Shown: piece after piece, positions 16,543-24,121 of the stretch
Position numbering within the stretch: position 1 is the first letter of the stretch
Layout: each line of letters opens with the position of its first letter
Assembly: GCF_001277345.1 (NCBI RefSeq)
Contig: NZ_LIUT01000001.1
Coordinates: 1,512,359-1,552,053, forward strand
Reading direction: 5' to 3'
DNA length: 39,695 bases
DNA from: Paenibacillus solani
GTDB taxonomy: Bacteria > Bacillota > Bacilli > Paenibacillales > Paenibacillaceae
Translations under genes and position numbers: made by a program
The notes under the pieces: model-generated
The model's database searches: none
The model's input: only the letters and a program-made list of their open reading frames with translations
What the model was told of the DNA's origin: nothing

Positions 16543-16902
16543 TTATACGAGAGAGACATGAGGGAAATGATGTGGGGGTTAGCAAATTATTTTCCGGGAA
16601 AGCGCAGGAAATGACAAAGCGGTGAACGTTTCGATTCTGCTTGGACAGGCTTCGATTTCATTCGACGTCTACGCCCGAATGCATTATCTAAGTTCTGAAT
16701 CTTGCAACCGGAAGAGCTGTTCTTTACAATAATACTGCCGAGGTTTCTGCGTTTTCCCATGATTCTTGAAGATGTTGAGACCATGGTAATACATAGATTT
16801 AATAATTTATAGTTGTTTATAAGACAATGAGAAGGCTTATGCTTCAGCCAATGAATCATTCATGGCATAAATGAAAGAACATAAAGAAGGTGCTATCCAC
16901 TC
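16543..16902. other. 360-base intergenic stretch
   Basis: No ordinary gene is visible. Two short overlapping frames (GTG 16572 to TGA 16625, and GTG 16622 to TAA 16732) are listed separately as possible small ORFs. ATGAATCATTCAT at 16851-16863 is a small palindrome close to the next gene. A minus-strand frame covering 16587-16859 lacks a ribosome binding site. Confidence 0.45.
16572..16732 (+). CDS. Two possible overlapping small ORFs
   Basis: GAGGG is followed 7 bases later by a GTG that opens a 17-codon frame (MGVSKLFSGKAQEMTKR). Its stop TGA overlaps a second GTG (GTGA), which opens a 36-codon frame beginning MNVSILLGQASISFDVYARM and ending CSLQ. The overlap looks like translational coupling, or like one former gene broken by a frameshift. 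I recognise neither product. Composition alone does not prove coding. Confidence 0.25.
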
Positions 16903-17688
16903 ATGGAAAAACCAAAAGGGCTTCTGATCGATTTAGACGGGACCTTGTATCATGGCCGTCAACGAATCGAGGGAGCGGATCTACTCATCAAGCAGCTGAG
17001 GGTGCTCCAGACTCCATACCTGTTTGTAACGAATAATTCATCTCGAACACCAGAGCAGGTGGCCGAGCATTTGATGGAGATGGGAATTCCCGCCTCGCCG
17101 GAAGAAGTTTGCACCTCCTCACTTGCAGCAGCTAAATATATTGCTGAAGAATCTCCTGGCGCCAAAGTGGCTATGCTCGGTGAAGAGGGACTGCGGGAAG
17201 CGTTGTTGTCTGCAGGACTGAGCATTGTGGAACATAATCCTGAATATGTTGTTCAAGGCATCGACCGTGCTTTTCATTACGATAAGTTAACACACGCCGT
17301 ACGCTGGATACAGGAAGGGGCAGTATCTATCTTGACGAACCCAGATCTGCTGCTTCCATCAGATGGAGGCTTAATGCCCGGTGCAGGCTCTCTTGGTGCC
17401 GCAATCGAGGCTGCTTCGGGGGTGAAACCGACGATTATCGGAAAGCCATCCTCCATATTGATGAAGTTCGCTTCGGATCGGCTTGGATTGGCTCCGGAAG
17501 AAACCTATGTAGTTGGAGATAATATTCGTACAGATATTGCTGCTGGTGTGTATGCTGGCTGTAAGACGGTGCTAGTCATGACCGGAATTACGACCAAGCT
17601 CAATATGGAAGCTCATATGAGGGAGACGGGGATCACACCTGACTTTGTCTGCGGGGATTTAAACGAAGTAATCGACCTGTTATGTTGA
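16903..17688 (+). CDS. HAD-IIA family phosphatase (NagD/AraL-like)
   Basis: This 261-residue protein belongs to HAD subfamily IIA, which includes NagD and AraL sugar-phosphate phosphatases and the TIGR01457-type Firmicute proteins. Motif I is LLIDLDGTLYHG, motif II FVTNNSSRTPEQ, motif III Lys in TIIGKPSS and motif IV VVGDNIRTDIAAG. A C2-type cap lies between motifs II and III (with TNPDLLLPSDGGLMPGAGSL). It dephosphorylates small metabolites in the cytoplasm; the substrate is uncertain. AAGAAGGTG is upstream. It is the first gene of a tight run with the repair genes 53 bases downstream. Confidence 0.9.
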   Translation: MEKPKGLLIDLDGTLYHGRQRIEGADLLIKQLRVLQTPYLFVTNNSSRTPEQVAEHLMEMGIPASPEEVCTSSLAAAKYIAEESPGAKVAMLGEEGLREALLSAGLSIVEHNPEYVVQGIDRAFHYDKLTHAVRWIQEGAVSILTNPDLLLPSDGGLMPGAGSLGAAIEAASGVKPTIIGKPSSILMKFASDRLGLAPEETYVVGDNIRTDIAAGVYAGCKTVLVMTGITTKLNMEAHMRETGITPDFVCGDLNEVIDLLC

Positions 17689-17741
17689 AGTGAGCGACAG
17701 CTAAACATTACTTTTTGGGTTGACAGAAGGGAAGATGAATC

Positions 17742-18560
17742 ATGCCGGAACTACCGGAAATGGAGAATTATCGGAGATTATTATCACAGACCATTGTGAA
17801 TGTGCCTATTATGAATGTTGTTGTAAACCGTGAAAAATCGCTGAATGTTTCGGTTGACGAGTTCACATCTGCTCTATTGGGGAGCAAGGTTATCTATGTG
17901 GAAAGACGAGGCAAACATCTCGTTTTCCACCTGCATAACGGAGGCAGACTACTGCTGCATCTGATGCTGGGCGGCATTCTGTATCTTGGACGTGTCGGAG
18001 AAGAGCGGCCTTCCCGTTCGACCCAGATCGAGATTACAATTGGTGATCATGTGCTGTATTTTATCGGTCTGCGGCTCGGTTATTTGCATTTCTTAACGGC
18101 TAAGGAAACGGAAAACACTTTAAAAGACCTGGGTCCTGAAATCTTGGATCGTCGTATGAACAAAGCACGTTTCATCCAGCTGCTTGGTAAACGGCGAGGT
18201 GCCTTGAAAACAACGCTGGTAAATCAGCAGGTTATCGCAGGGATCGGAAATTGCTATGCTGATGAGATCGCTTTTGATGCTCAAATTCACCCACTGTCCA
18301 AAATTCAGGATCTGTCCGAGCAGTCTTTGGAACAGGTGTATGACAGTACCGTTAAAGTGCTGCATGAGGCGACTGATGGCGGAGGATATATGGAAATGCC
18401 GTTTCAGGAAGGCGACGAACTGACCGGAGCCTATAACGACGAATGCAAAGTTTACGATCGTGAAGGAGAACCCTGCATACGCTGCGGTACGCCGATCGTG
18501 AAGGCCGAGCATGCTTCGCGTAAAATTTTCTTTTGTCCGAACTGCCAGCATGAAGCCTGA
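17742..18560 (+). CDS. Fpg/Nei family DNA glycosylase
   Basis: Fpg/Nei enzymes remove oxidised bases and nick the abasic site. The 272-residue product starts MPELPEMENYRRLL, so the catalytic N-terminal proline and Glu3 are present, with a conserved lysine in RRGKHL. The helix-two-turn-helix region has NQQVIAGIGNCYADEI, and a C-terminal zinc finger has two CxxC pairs (CIRC ... CPNC). The segment after the lysine reads LHLMLGGILYLG rather than the usual HLGMTG, and parts of the Fpg base-flipping residues are not obvious, so this is a diverged paralogue rather than certain MutM. Its end overlaps the nfo start by 11 bases, implying coupled translation of glycosylase and AP endonuclease. Confidence 0.88.
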   Translation: MPELPEMENYRRLLSQTIVNVPIMNVVVNREKSLNVSVDEFTSALLGSKVIYVERRGKHLVFHLHNGGRLLLHLMLGGILYLGRVGEERPSRSTQIEITIGDHVLYFIGLRLGYLHFLTAKETENTLKDLGPEILDRRMNKARFIQLLGKRRGALKTTLVNQQVIAGIGNCYADEIAFDAQIHPLSKIQDLSEQSLEQVYDSTVKVLHEATDGGGYMEMPFQEGDELTGAYNDECKVYDREGEPCIRCGTPIVKAEHASRKIFFCPNCQHEA

Positions 18561-19401
18561 CATCCGAATCGGAGGCCATGTCAGCACAAGAGGTGGATTT
18601 CTTGCAGCTGCCCAGCATGCAGCCGGAATCGGTTCCTCCGCGTATCAGTATTTCCCGAAAAATCCGCGCAGTCTTCACTTGAAGACGCCGGACATGCGAA
18701 ATGCTGCCGCATGCTCGAAGTTCTGCCAGGAACAAGGACTGGTGTCCATTGCGCATACGCCGTATCCATCGAACATGGCTGTGGGCTTAACACGGGGAGA
18801 AGAGTTTTACCAATTAACGGTGGACTCCCTCAAAAATGACCTCCTTATCGCGGAAGGATGCGGATCGCTGGGGATTGTGGTCCATTTTGGACATCTCAAA
18901 AGCTCTGATATGCTTGAAGGGTATCAGAATATCATTCGATGCCTGAATGATGTGTTGTCAGACTGGACGGGCAGGGCCAAGCTATTAATCGAGAATCAGG
19001 CAGGTGACCACGGCCCCATGGGGATGACTCTCGAGGAGAGCGTGAAGGTTAGACAGCTAGCTGATTATCCCGATAAAATAGGTTTTTGCCTGGATACCTG
19101 TCACTTGTTTGCGGCGGGCGGCTGGGATATTTCGAATACAGCTGAACTCCTTGCCAGAGGACAGGAGCTTGGCTATTGGGAACCCACCGTTGCGGTTCAT
19201 CTGAATGATTCGAAGTATGGGGCAGGTTCAAGAAAAGATCGCCACGCACGCATCGGGCAAGGTATGATAGGAACAGATGCACTAAAGCGTCTCGCTTTGG
19301 CACCGGAGCTTGTAGGCAAGGCTTTTATTTTGGAAAGCGAAAAGGGAGCGGACGGCACGCATCGGGAAGATATCGCCATGGTGCAATCCTGGTCCGTTTA
19401 A
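18550..19401 (+). CDS. nfo: Endonuclease IV (AP endonuclease)
   Basis: Nfo cleaves DNA at abasic sites and trims blocked 3' ends in base-excision repair. I start at ATG 18550, inside the last codons of the glycosylase, giving 283 residues; no Shine-Dalgarno is needed if translation is coupled. The zinc-binding motifs of the TIM-barrel family are in order: GGHVS, QYFPKNPRS, AHTPY, VVHFGH, LIENQAGDHG, FCLDTCHLFAAG, VHLNDSK, DRHARIGQG and LESEKG. It therefore appears fully active. The tight overlap makes a dedicated repair pair with the upstream glycosylase. Confidence 0.93.
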   Translation: MKPDIRIGGHVSTRGGFLAAAQHAAGIGSSAYQYFPKNPRSLHLKTPDMRNAAACSKFCQEQGLVSIAHTPYPSNMAVGLTRGEEFYQLTVDSLKNDLLIAEGCGSLGIVVHFGHLKSSDMLEGYQNIIRCLNDVLSDWTGRAKLLIENQAGDHGPMGMTLEESVKVRQLADYPDKIGFCLDTCHLFAAGGWDISNTAELLARGQELGYWEPTVAVHLNDSKYGAGSRKDRHARIGQGMIGTDALKRLALAPELVGKAFILESEKGADGTHREDIAMVQSWSV

Positions 19402-19413
19402 GGGGAGGGTACG

Positions 19414-19752
19414 ATGATACATCTGTATTTGGATGACTGGCGTCCCAATCCGAAAGGATTTGCGCTGGCACGGAGCGGGGAAGAGTGTTTGTTGATGCTT
19501 CGTGAATGCGAAGTAGACATTTTATCTCTGGATTTTGAATTAGGTTATGATCAAATGAACGGGGGCGATGTAGTCGCCTCCATGATTGCGGAAGCGCTGC
19601 GTGCTAGAGAAATATTCCTGCATACCTCCAGTCCGGCCGGCCGCAGGAAAATGTACGAGCTGCTTTATACGCATATGCCCGAGGACGTGAAGGTCCATAA
19701 CGGGCCCATGCCGGAATCCGTTCTGCGAGATGTCGCGCAGGGGTTAAGATAA
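19414..19752 (+). CDS. Cyclic-phosphate processing receiver-like protein
   Basis: This 112-residue protein begins MIHLYLDDWRPNPKGFALARSGEECL and has VDILSLDFELGYDQMNGGDVV. This pattern matches the small receiver-domain family called cyclic-phosphate processing Receiver (cPPR). Asp7/Asp8 form the acidic pocket and Asp38 in SLDFEL is the counterpart of the phospho-acceptor. It lacks an output domain. The family name comes from comparative genomics linking it to nucleotide or RNA-end processing; direct evidence is thin. It starts 12 bases after nfo, behind AGGGGAGGG, so it is in the same operon as the repair genes. Confidence 0.75.
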   Translation: MIHLYLDDWRPNPKGFALARSGEECLLMLRECEVDILSLDFELGYDQMNGGDVVASMIAEALRAREIFLHTSSPAGRRKMYELLYTHMPEDVKVHNGPMPESVLRDVAQGLR

Positions 19753-20100
19753 ATGATCGAGGTTACGCAGCGTGAACTGATGGAGCGGCTTGAATGGCAG
19801 GAACGTATGGCTATACGAAACATGAAGGCCGATCCGCTCATTGTATTTTTGCATACGCCATTATGCGGTACTTGTGCCGCTGCGCAGAAGATGATCGATA
19901 TTGTAGAACATATCGAGAAGGATATGAATTTGCTCAGTGCGGATGTGAATTTCCTGCCAACCATCGTTGAACGTTATCAAATTCGGAGTGTTCCTGCGCT
20001 GCTGGTTGTCCCATCGAAACCACGCAGTGTACCGCAGGTACTGTACCGGATGGGTTCTGTGCAGGATATTATAACCTTTCTTAGAAGCGCAAAGCTCTGA
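19753..20100 (+). CDS. Thioredoxin-like protein
   Basis: The 115-residue cytoplasmic protein has a thioredoxin fold with an active-site CGTC (Cys38 and Cys41) in VFLHTPLCGTCAAAQ, and a cis-proline segment YQIRSVPALLV. An N-terminal extension of about 25 residues precedes the first strand. Its ATG directly abuts the TAA of the cPPR gene, so the two are probably translated together. No signal peptide is present, which excludes a membrane-anchored redox role. Its partner is unknown; a link to repair or nucleotide metabolism is only contextual. Confidence 0.85.
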   Translation: MIEVTQRELMERLEWQERMAIRNMKADPLIVFLHTPLCGTCAAAQKMIDIVEHIEKDMNLLSADVNFLPTIVERYQIRSVPALLVVPSKPRSVPQVLYRMGSVQDIITFLRSAKL

Positions 20101-20230
20101 TTTTAGATAAAACAGTATGGAATGAAAGAGGAAATCAAGAACTCATCTAACAAACTTATGATAATGACGCTCATCTGAAAATGGATGGCAGACGTCCTTG
20201 GATCATAGTTATTTCTGGAGGTTAATCCGT

Positions 20231-21307
20231 TTGGACGAATTAAATGTAAAGCAAGAACTTGAGGAAGAGAATCAGAGTGAACGTGATTATCACAGCAAAT
20301 GGGTATGTACGGCAAATCATGGCTTTGCTCCTTATGCACAGGAAGAGCTGCGGCGGATGTTTGGCAGTTTAAAAAGCACCATGATGATTCCCGGTGAAGT
20401 GTTTGTAGTCACAATTGACAGCTCGGAAAATGAGGCAAACCGCCTCATTACTACCAGGACGCCTATTTTTCTGCGACATCTGTTTCCGGTCCATCTGGAA
20501 ATTGCGGCGGATACCTCTCTTGACGCATTAAGTGCAGTCGAAGAGTTTTTGCTTAAACGTGAAGAAATAGGCGGCAGCTCTGCAGCTATTCAGATTCGGA
20601 AAACAGAGAATAGCCCATGGAAAGAAAACCCTGCGGCACTTCGGGGAGAATTGCAGCGTAGACTGGCACCGCTTGAGCTTGAATATACGGTTCAGTCTCC
20701 TGCATGGATCATTTCCTTGTTTGCTGCTGATCATGTCTGGTATGTAGGCGTGTCTCATCCGGAGGACAATCTGTCAGATTGGAACGGCGGGGCCGTTCGT
20801 TTTCAGCGGGAAGAGGGGCAAATCTCAAGGGCGAAATTTAAGCTGCTTGAAGCCGAGAAACAGTTCGGGATCCCGTTTCATTCATTCCTCAATGCTCTGG
20901 ATATTGGCGCTGCGCCTGGAGGGTGGACTTCGTTTCTGCTTGAGCGAGGTTTGGAGGTTACAGCGGTTGATCCGGCAAAAATGCATCCTTCGTTAGCTGG
21001 TAACAAAAATCTCCGAGTGATTCACAAAAATGCGGCGGATGTATCGTTTAGAGAAAATGAATTTGATCTGATCGTGTGCGATATGAGCTGGAGCCCCAAA
21101 CTTATGGCTCGAATGGTCAAAGGGCTGCTGTACAGCTTACAGCCAGGGGGCACAGCTGTGATTACAGTCAAGCTGTTGACGAAGAAACCCATGGCCTTGG
21201 TGAAGGAGATCATGGAGACGTTCGAAGAATCCCGAATGCAGATCCAGGGAGCCAAGCAGCTGTTCCATAATCGGGACGAAATTACTCTATATATGATTAA
21301 GTATTAA
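20231..21307 (+). CDS. FtsJ/RlmM-type SAM-dependent methyltransferase
   Basis: I start at TTG 20231, 9 bases after CTGGAGG; an upstream in-frame TTG at 20198 has no Shine-Dalgarno. The 358-residue protein has an N-terminal domain (about 15-175) like the THUMP-bearing part of RlmM, then a Rossmann methyltransferase with ALDIGAAPGGWTSFLL (glycine motif at 226-232). The RrmJ-type catalytic tetrad Lys-Asp-Lys-Glu can be read as Lys202 or Lys204 (SRAKFKLLEA), Asp284 (CDMSWSP), Lys314 (ITVKLL) and Glu350 (RDEITLYMI). It is probably a 2'-O-methyltransferase acting on rRNA, like RlmM of E. coli (C2498). The target in this organism is inferred. Confidence 0.82.
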   Translation: MDELNVKQELEEENQSERDYHSKWVCTANHGFAPYAQEELRRMFGSLKSTMMIPGEVFVVTIDSSENEANRLITTRTPIFLRHLFPVHLEIAADTSLDALSAVEEFLLKREEIGGSSAAIQIRKTENSPWKENPAALRGELQRRLAPLELEYTVQSPAWIISLFAADHVWYVGVSHPEDNLSDWNGGAVRFQREEGQISRAKFKLLEAEKQFGIPFHSFLNALDIGAAPGGWTSFLLERGLEVTAVDPAKMHPSLAGNKNLRVIHKNAADVSFRENEFDLIVCDMSWSPKLMARMVKGLLYSLQPGGTAVITVKLLTKKPMALVKEIMETFEESRMQIQGAKQLFHNRDEITLYMIKY

Positions 21308-21314
21308 AAAAGGC

Positions 21315-21344
21315 TTTACAAGTTAATGTAAGTTGTTCTATAAT
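21315..21344 (+). promoter_or_regulatory. Promoter upstream of the kinase-led operon
   Basis: TTTACA (21315-21320) and TATAAT (21339-21344) are separated by 18 bases. A transcript from here would start near 21351 and run straight into the hairpin at 21373-21437. Confidence 0.6.
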
Positions 21345-21372
21345 GATTCCAAAATTAACCAACGACAACCAT

Positions 21373-21437
21373 AGGGAAAGCATCCCGCTACTCATCATTA
21401 TTCAGTGATGGTGAAGCGGCTTGCTTTCCCTTTTTTG
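21373..21437 (+). terminator. Long leader hairpin with U tract (attenuator or small RNA terminator)
   Basis: AGGGAAAGCA (21373-21382) pairs with TGCTTTCCCT (21422-21431). Inside it CCGCT (21385-21389) pairs with AGCGG (21415-21419) and CATCA (21393-21397) with TGATG (21406-21410). TTTTTTG follows. It lies between a promoter and the kinase gene, so it either ends a short RNA or attenuates the operon. Confidence 0.7.
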
Positions 21438-21470
21438 TTGTGTAAGTAAGTCAGAGGAGAGAGCATAAAC

Positions 21471-22937
21471 ATGAATCAGCCTTGCAGATTGGTGCATGGG
21501 GAAGTTTTAGGCGAACGTTATGTTATCGATCGGGTGATCGGAGAGGGAGGCATGAGCTGTGTTTACCTGGCTGAGGATTTGAAGCTGCCTGGGAAGATGT
21601 GGGCTGTGAAGGAGAGCTTGGCTGAGCCCGGTACACAGAAGGCTGTTCAAGATGAAGCTCAGCTTCTAATTAAACTCAGTCATCCGCGGCTGCCGCGGAT
21701 TGTCGATTATTTCCACGTTCAGTCTACCGGTTATATCTATTTGGTCATGGATTTCATTCAGGGTATGAACCTCGAGAAATACTTCCGTGGATTTCGCGGG
21801 AACGTGAACCCTGAATTCATCATGGAACTGACGGAGCAATTATTGGATGTTCTGGAATACCTCCATAATCATGAGCCTCAAGTCATCTTCAGGGATCTAA
21901 AGCCATCCAATATTATGCTGACTGATCAATTGGAGGTTCGGCTCATCGACTTTGGTATCGCTAGAAGCTACAAGCAGGAGAGTGGCGAGGATACGGTCAA
22001 GCTCGGCACAGTGGGATTTGCGGCGCCGGAACAGTATGGGGGGAGGCAAAGCGATGCCAGATCAGATTTATATGGGCTGGGAGCACTTTTACTATATCTC
22101 TCAACCAACGGCAAATTCAGTGAATGGATAACCGGTGTGGAGCGTCATATTCGCGGCGACTTGCCCAGGGAGCTTGTTCCTGTTATTCGCAAGCTTCTGC
22201 AATATGCCCCGGAGCATCGATACCAATCGGCTGCAGAGGTGCGCTCTGCGCTTAGCAGGCAGCAGCCGGTAGCCACAAACAGGGCTGGGAGTCAGCCAGG
22301 CAAAGTAGCAGGGACGCTTGTGGCTGCTGTGCTTGGGGCATCCTCCGGTGTAGGAACTACCCACAGCTGCATCGCGTTTGGGCATTTCCTCGCTGCCAAT
22401 TACGGACGTGTGGCAGTAGTTGAAATGAGCGCCAAATCCACGGCGTTTACTCGCATTCAAGAAATTGCCGAGGGGGGAAGATTGGGGGCGATCCGTAAAT
22501 TCGAAGTTAACGGGATCCACTTTTGGCGCCAAACAGCCAGAACCGAAGTGATTTCACTGCTGGGAGGGAGCTATGACGCGGTTGTACTGGATTTGGGTGC
22601 ATACAGGGACAGTGACCGAATAGAGGAGTTTTTGCGGGCCGATCTGCCGATAGTCATCGGGTCTGGTGCGGAATGGCGGCAGCATGATGTGGTGACATTG
22701 GCACGAATGTTATCCAGGCATCCCCAGCCAGGCCGGGTGTATGCCCTGCCGCTTGCTGGAGAAGAGACGATTCAGGAAATGAAGAAATTGCTGGGAACAA
22801 ATAATGTTCAATCATTGCCGCTGCAACTGGACCCTTTTGAAGTGCAAGACAGCAGTCGAGAGGCATTCTCCCGATTATTTCAGGAGTACTTGCCTACGGT
22901 GGAGAGAAAACGAAGATTCAGGTTTCGCAAGAGTTGA
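21471..22937 (+). CDS. Ser/Thr protein kinase fused to a CpaE/MinD-like domain
   Basis: The N-terminal 265 residues form a complete Hanks-type kinase: Gly loop GEGGMSCVY (24-32), Lys47 (AVKE), catalytic FRDLKPSN (Asp142), Mg-binding IDFG (Asp160) and AAPEQYGG. No transmembrane or PASTA segment follows, unlike PrkC. After a Gln/Ala-rich linker, residues about 280-480 look like a CpaE/TadZ/MinD domain: LVAAVLGASSGVGTTHSCIAFGHFLAA (deviant P-loop 289-298) and YDAVVLDLGAYRD. The signature lysine of MinD-type loops is missing. It heads the Tad-like operon, with AGAGGAGAG upstream. Phosphorylation of pilus ATPases is a natural hypothesis, not shown. Confidence 0.88.
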   Translation: MNQPCRLVHGEVLGERYVIDRVIGEGGMSCVYLAEDLKLPGKMWAVKESLAEPGTQKAVQDEAQLLIKLSHPRLPRIVDYFHVQSTGYIYLVMDFIQGMNLEKYFRGFRGNVNPEFIMELTEQLLDVLEYLHNHEPQVIFRDLKPSNIMLTDQLEVRLIDFGIARSYKQESGEDTVKLGTVGFAAPEQYGGRQSDARSDLYGLGALLLYLSTNGKFSEWITGVERHIRGDLPRELVPVIRKLLQYAPEHRYQSAAEVRSALSRQQPVATNRAGSQPGKVAGTLVAAVLGASSGVGTTHSCIAFGHFLAANYGRVAVVEMSAKSTAFTRIQEIAEGGRLGAIRKFEVNGIHFWRQTARTEVISLLGGSYDAVVLDLGAYRDSDRIEEFLRADLPIVIGSGAEWRQHDVVTLARMLSRHPQPGRVYALPLAGEETIQEMKKLLGTNNVQSLPLQLDPFEVQDSSREAFSRLFQEYLPTVERKRRFRFRKS

Positions 22938-22965
22938 ATGCATTTGATCTGAAGGAGTTGAAGCA

Positions 22966-24066
22966 ATGCCGATAATCAGGAGGCGAAGCCGCAAGTTCAT
23001 TATCGCGGGACTTGCTGGCGCAGTCGTAACAGGAGCCGTGTGTGCCGGTGTCATGCTGTACTATATGCATGGTTATAAAGAGCAGCGGAGTTTAGAGCGA
23101 ACCCAATATGAGCAGAGGATCACGGAGCTCGAAGAGGAGCAGCTTCGGCAGCTTAACTCGATGAAGGTTGCTTGGGTTCCTGTCCGAGATATTCCGCCCG
23201 GTCATTTCTTAGAGGCGAAGGACATCAAGGAAGTGCGTATTCCGTATGACGGGTCTTCTGGTAATCTTCTCTCCGGCAAGGAAGAGATCGCAGGGAAGGG
23301 TGCGAAGATTGAATTGCTCAAGGGAACACCCATAAGTCGAACCATGCTTTTTGAAGAGATGCCAACGCCGTCGGACCTCCGGCATCGGGAGATGAAGGCG
23401 GTATATTTGCCGAGTAATTTGCGTAAAGGGGATGTTATTGATGTAAGAGTCCAGTTTCCAACCGGGCAAGATTACATCATTTTATCCAAGAAAAACATCG
23501 ACAAGCTTCAAAATTCAGCATTCTGGACGACACTCAGTGAACGGGAAATATTATTGCTCTCGAGCGCACTGGTCGATGCTTATCTTCATGAAGCTACGAT
23601 CTATGCACTTACCTATGTAGAGCCTCAGCTGCAAGAGAAAGCGATTCCGAACTATCCTCCGAATGCGGAAGTAACGAAGCTGATCGCAAGCAATCCGAAT
23701 ATCGTGAAGACAGCGGAGAAGCACTTGGAGATTACGCTTCGCAGCACACTGGAAGACGACTTAAGCAAGCTTTCTCCAGATCAGCAAATCCAGGTATCTG
23801 ATATGCAGGTCCATTCTTCCTCTGCGGAGACGAGAAGTCCGGATGCATGGAGCTCAGCATATAGTGCAGGTCCTTCAGTTAAAACTTCTTCTGCCGCTAA
23901 GCCTCCAACCATGCCGCCTGACGATGAGGAATATATAGCTACTCCGTTTCGTGAGGAACGGGATTCAGAGTCTGAACAGATTTTGGGATCATCCGATATA
24001 ACAAATGCCCAGACGGGTGAGGATACAGAATTACTTGATCCGGATTTCATATTCTCGAGCCCCTAG
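22966..24066 (+). CDS. SAF-domain membrane protein (CpaB/RcpC-like)
   Basis: In tad loci CpaB/RcpC proteins have one membrane helix and a SAF domain and stabilise the envelope part of the pilus. This 366-residue protein has a basic N-terminus, a helix (IIAGLAGAVVTGAVCAGVMLYYM, about 12-34), a coiled coil (about 38-66, ERTQYEQRITELEEEQLRQL) and a SAF domain (about 68-165: AWVPVRDIPPGHFLEAKDIKEV ... LKGTPISRTMLFEE). The C-terminal 90 residues are Ser/Pro/Asp/Glu-rich and probably disordered outside the cell. It starts 28 bases after the kinase gene, behind GAAGGAG. No secretin gene is present, as expected for a monoderm. Confidence 0.8.
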   Translation: MPIIRRRSRKFIIAGLAGAVVTGAVCAGVMLYYMHGYKEQRSLERTQYEQRITELEEEQLRQLNSMKVAWVPVRDIPPGHFLEAKDIKEVRIPYDGSSGNLLSGKEEIAGKGAKIELLKGTPISRTMLFEEMPTPSDLRHREMKAVYLPSNLRKGDVIDVRVQFPTGQDYIILSKKNIDKLQNSAFWTTLSEREILLLSSALVDAYLHEATIYALTYVEPQLQEKAIPNYPPNAEVTKLIASNPNIVKTAEKHLEITLRSTLEDDLSKLSPDQQIQVSDMQVHSSSAETRSPDAWSSAYSAGPSVKTSSAAKPPTMPPDDEEYIATPFREERDSESEQILGSSDITNAQTGEDTELLDPDFIFSSP

Positions 24067-24121
24067 GTGGTAGGGTGAGGCCGATTGGTGTAACAGGAAT
24101 TAACGAAGGAGTGGAATCAAT

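Noticed and set aside
16587..16859. 90-residue minus-strand ORF between rnz and the HAD-IIA gene
   Set aside because: No ribosome binding site, and low-complexity Arg/Lys runs without recognisable features.
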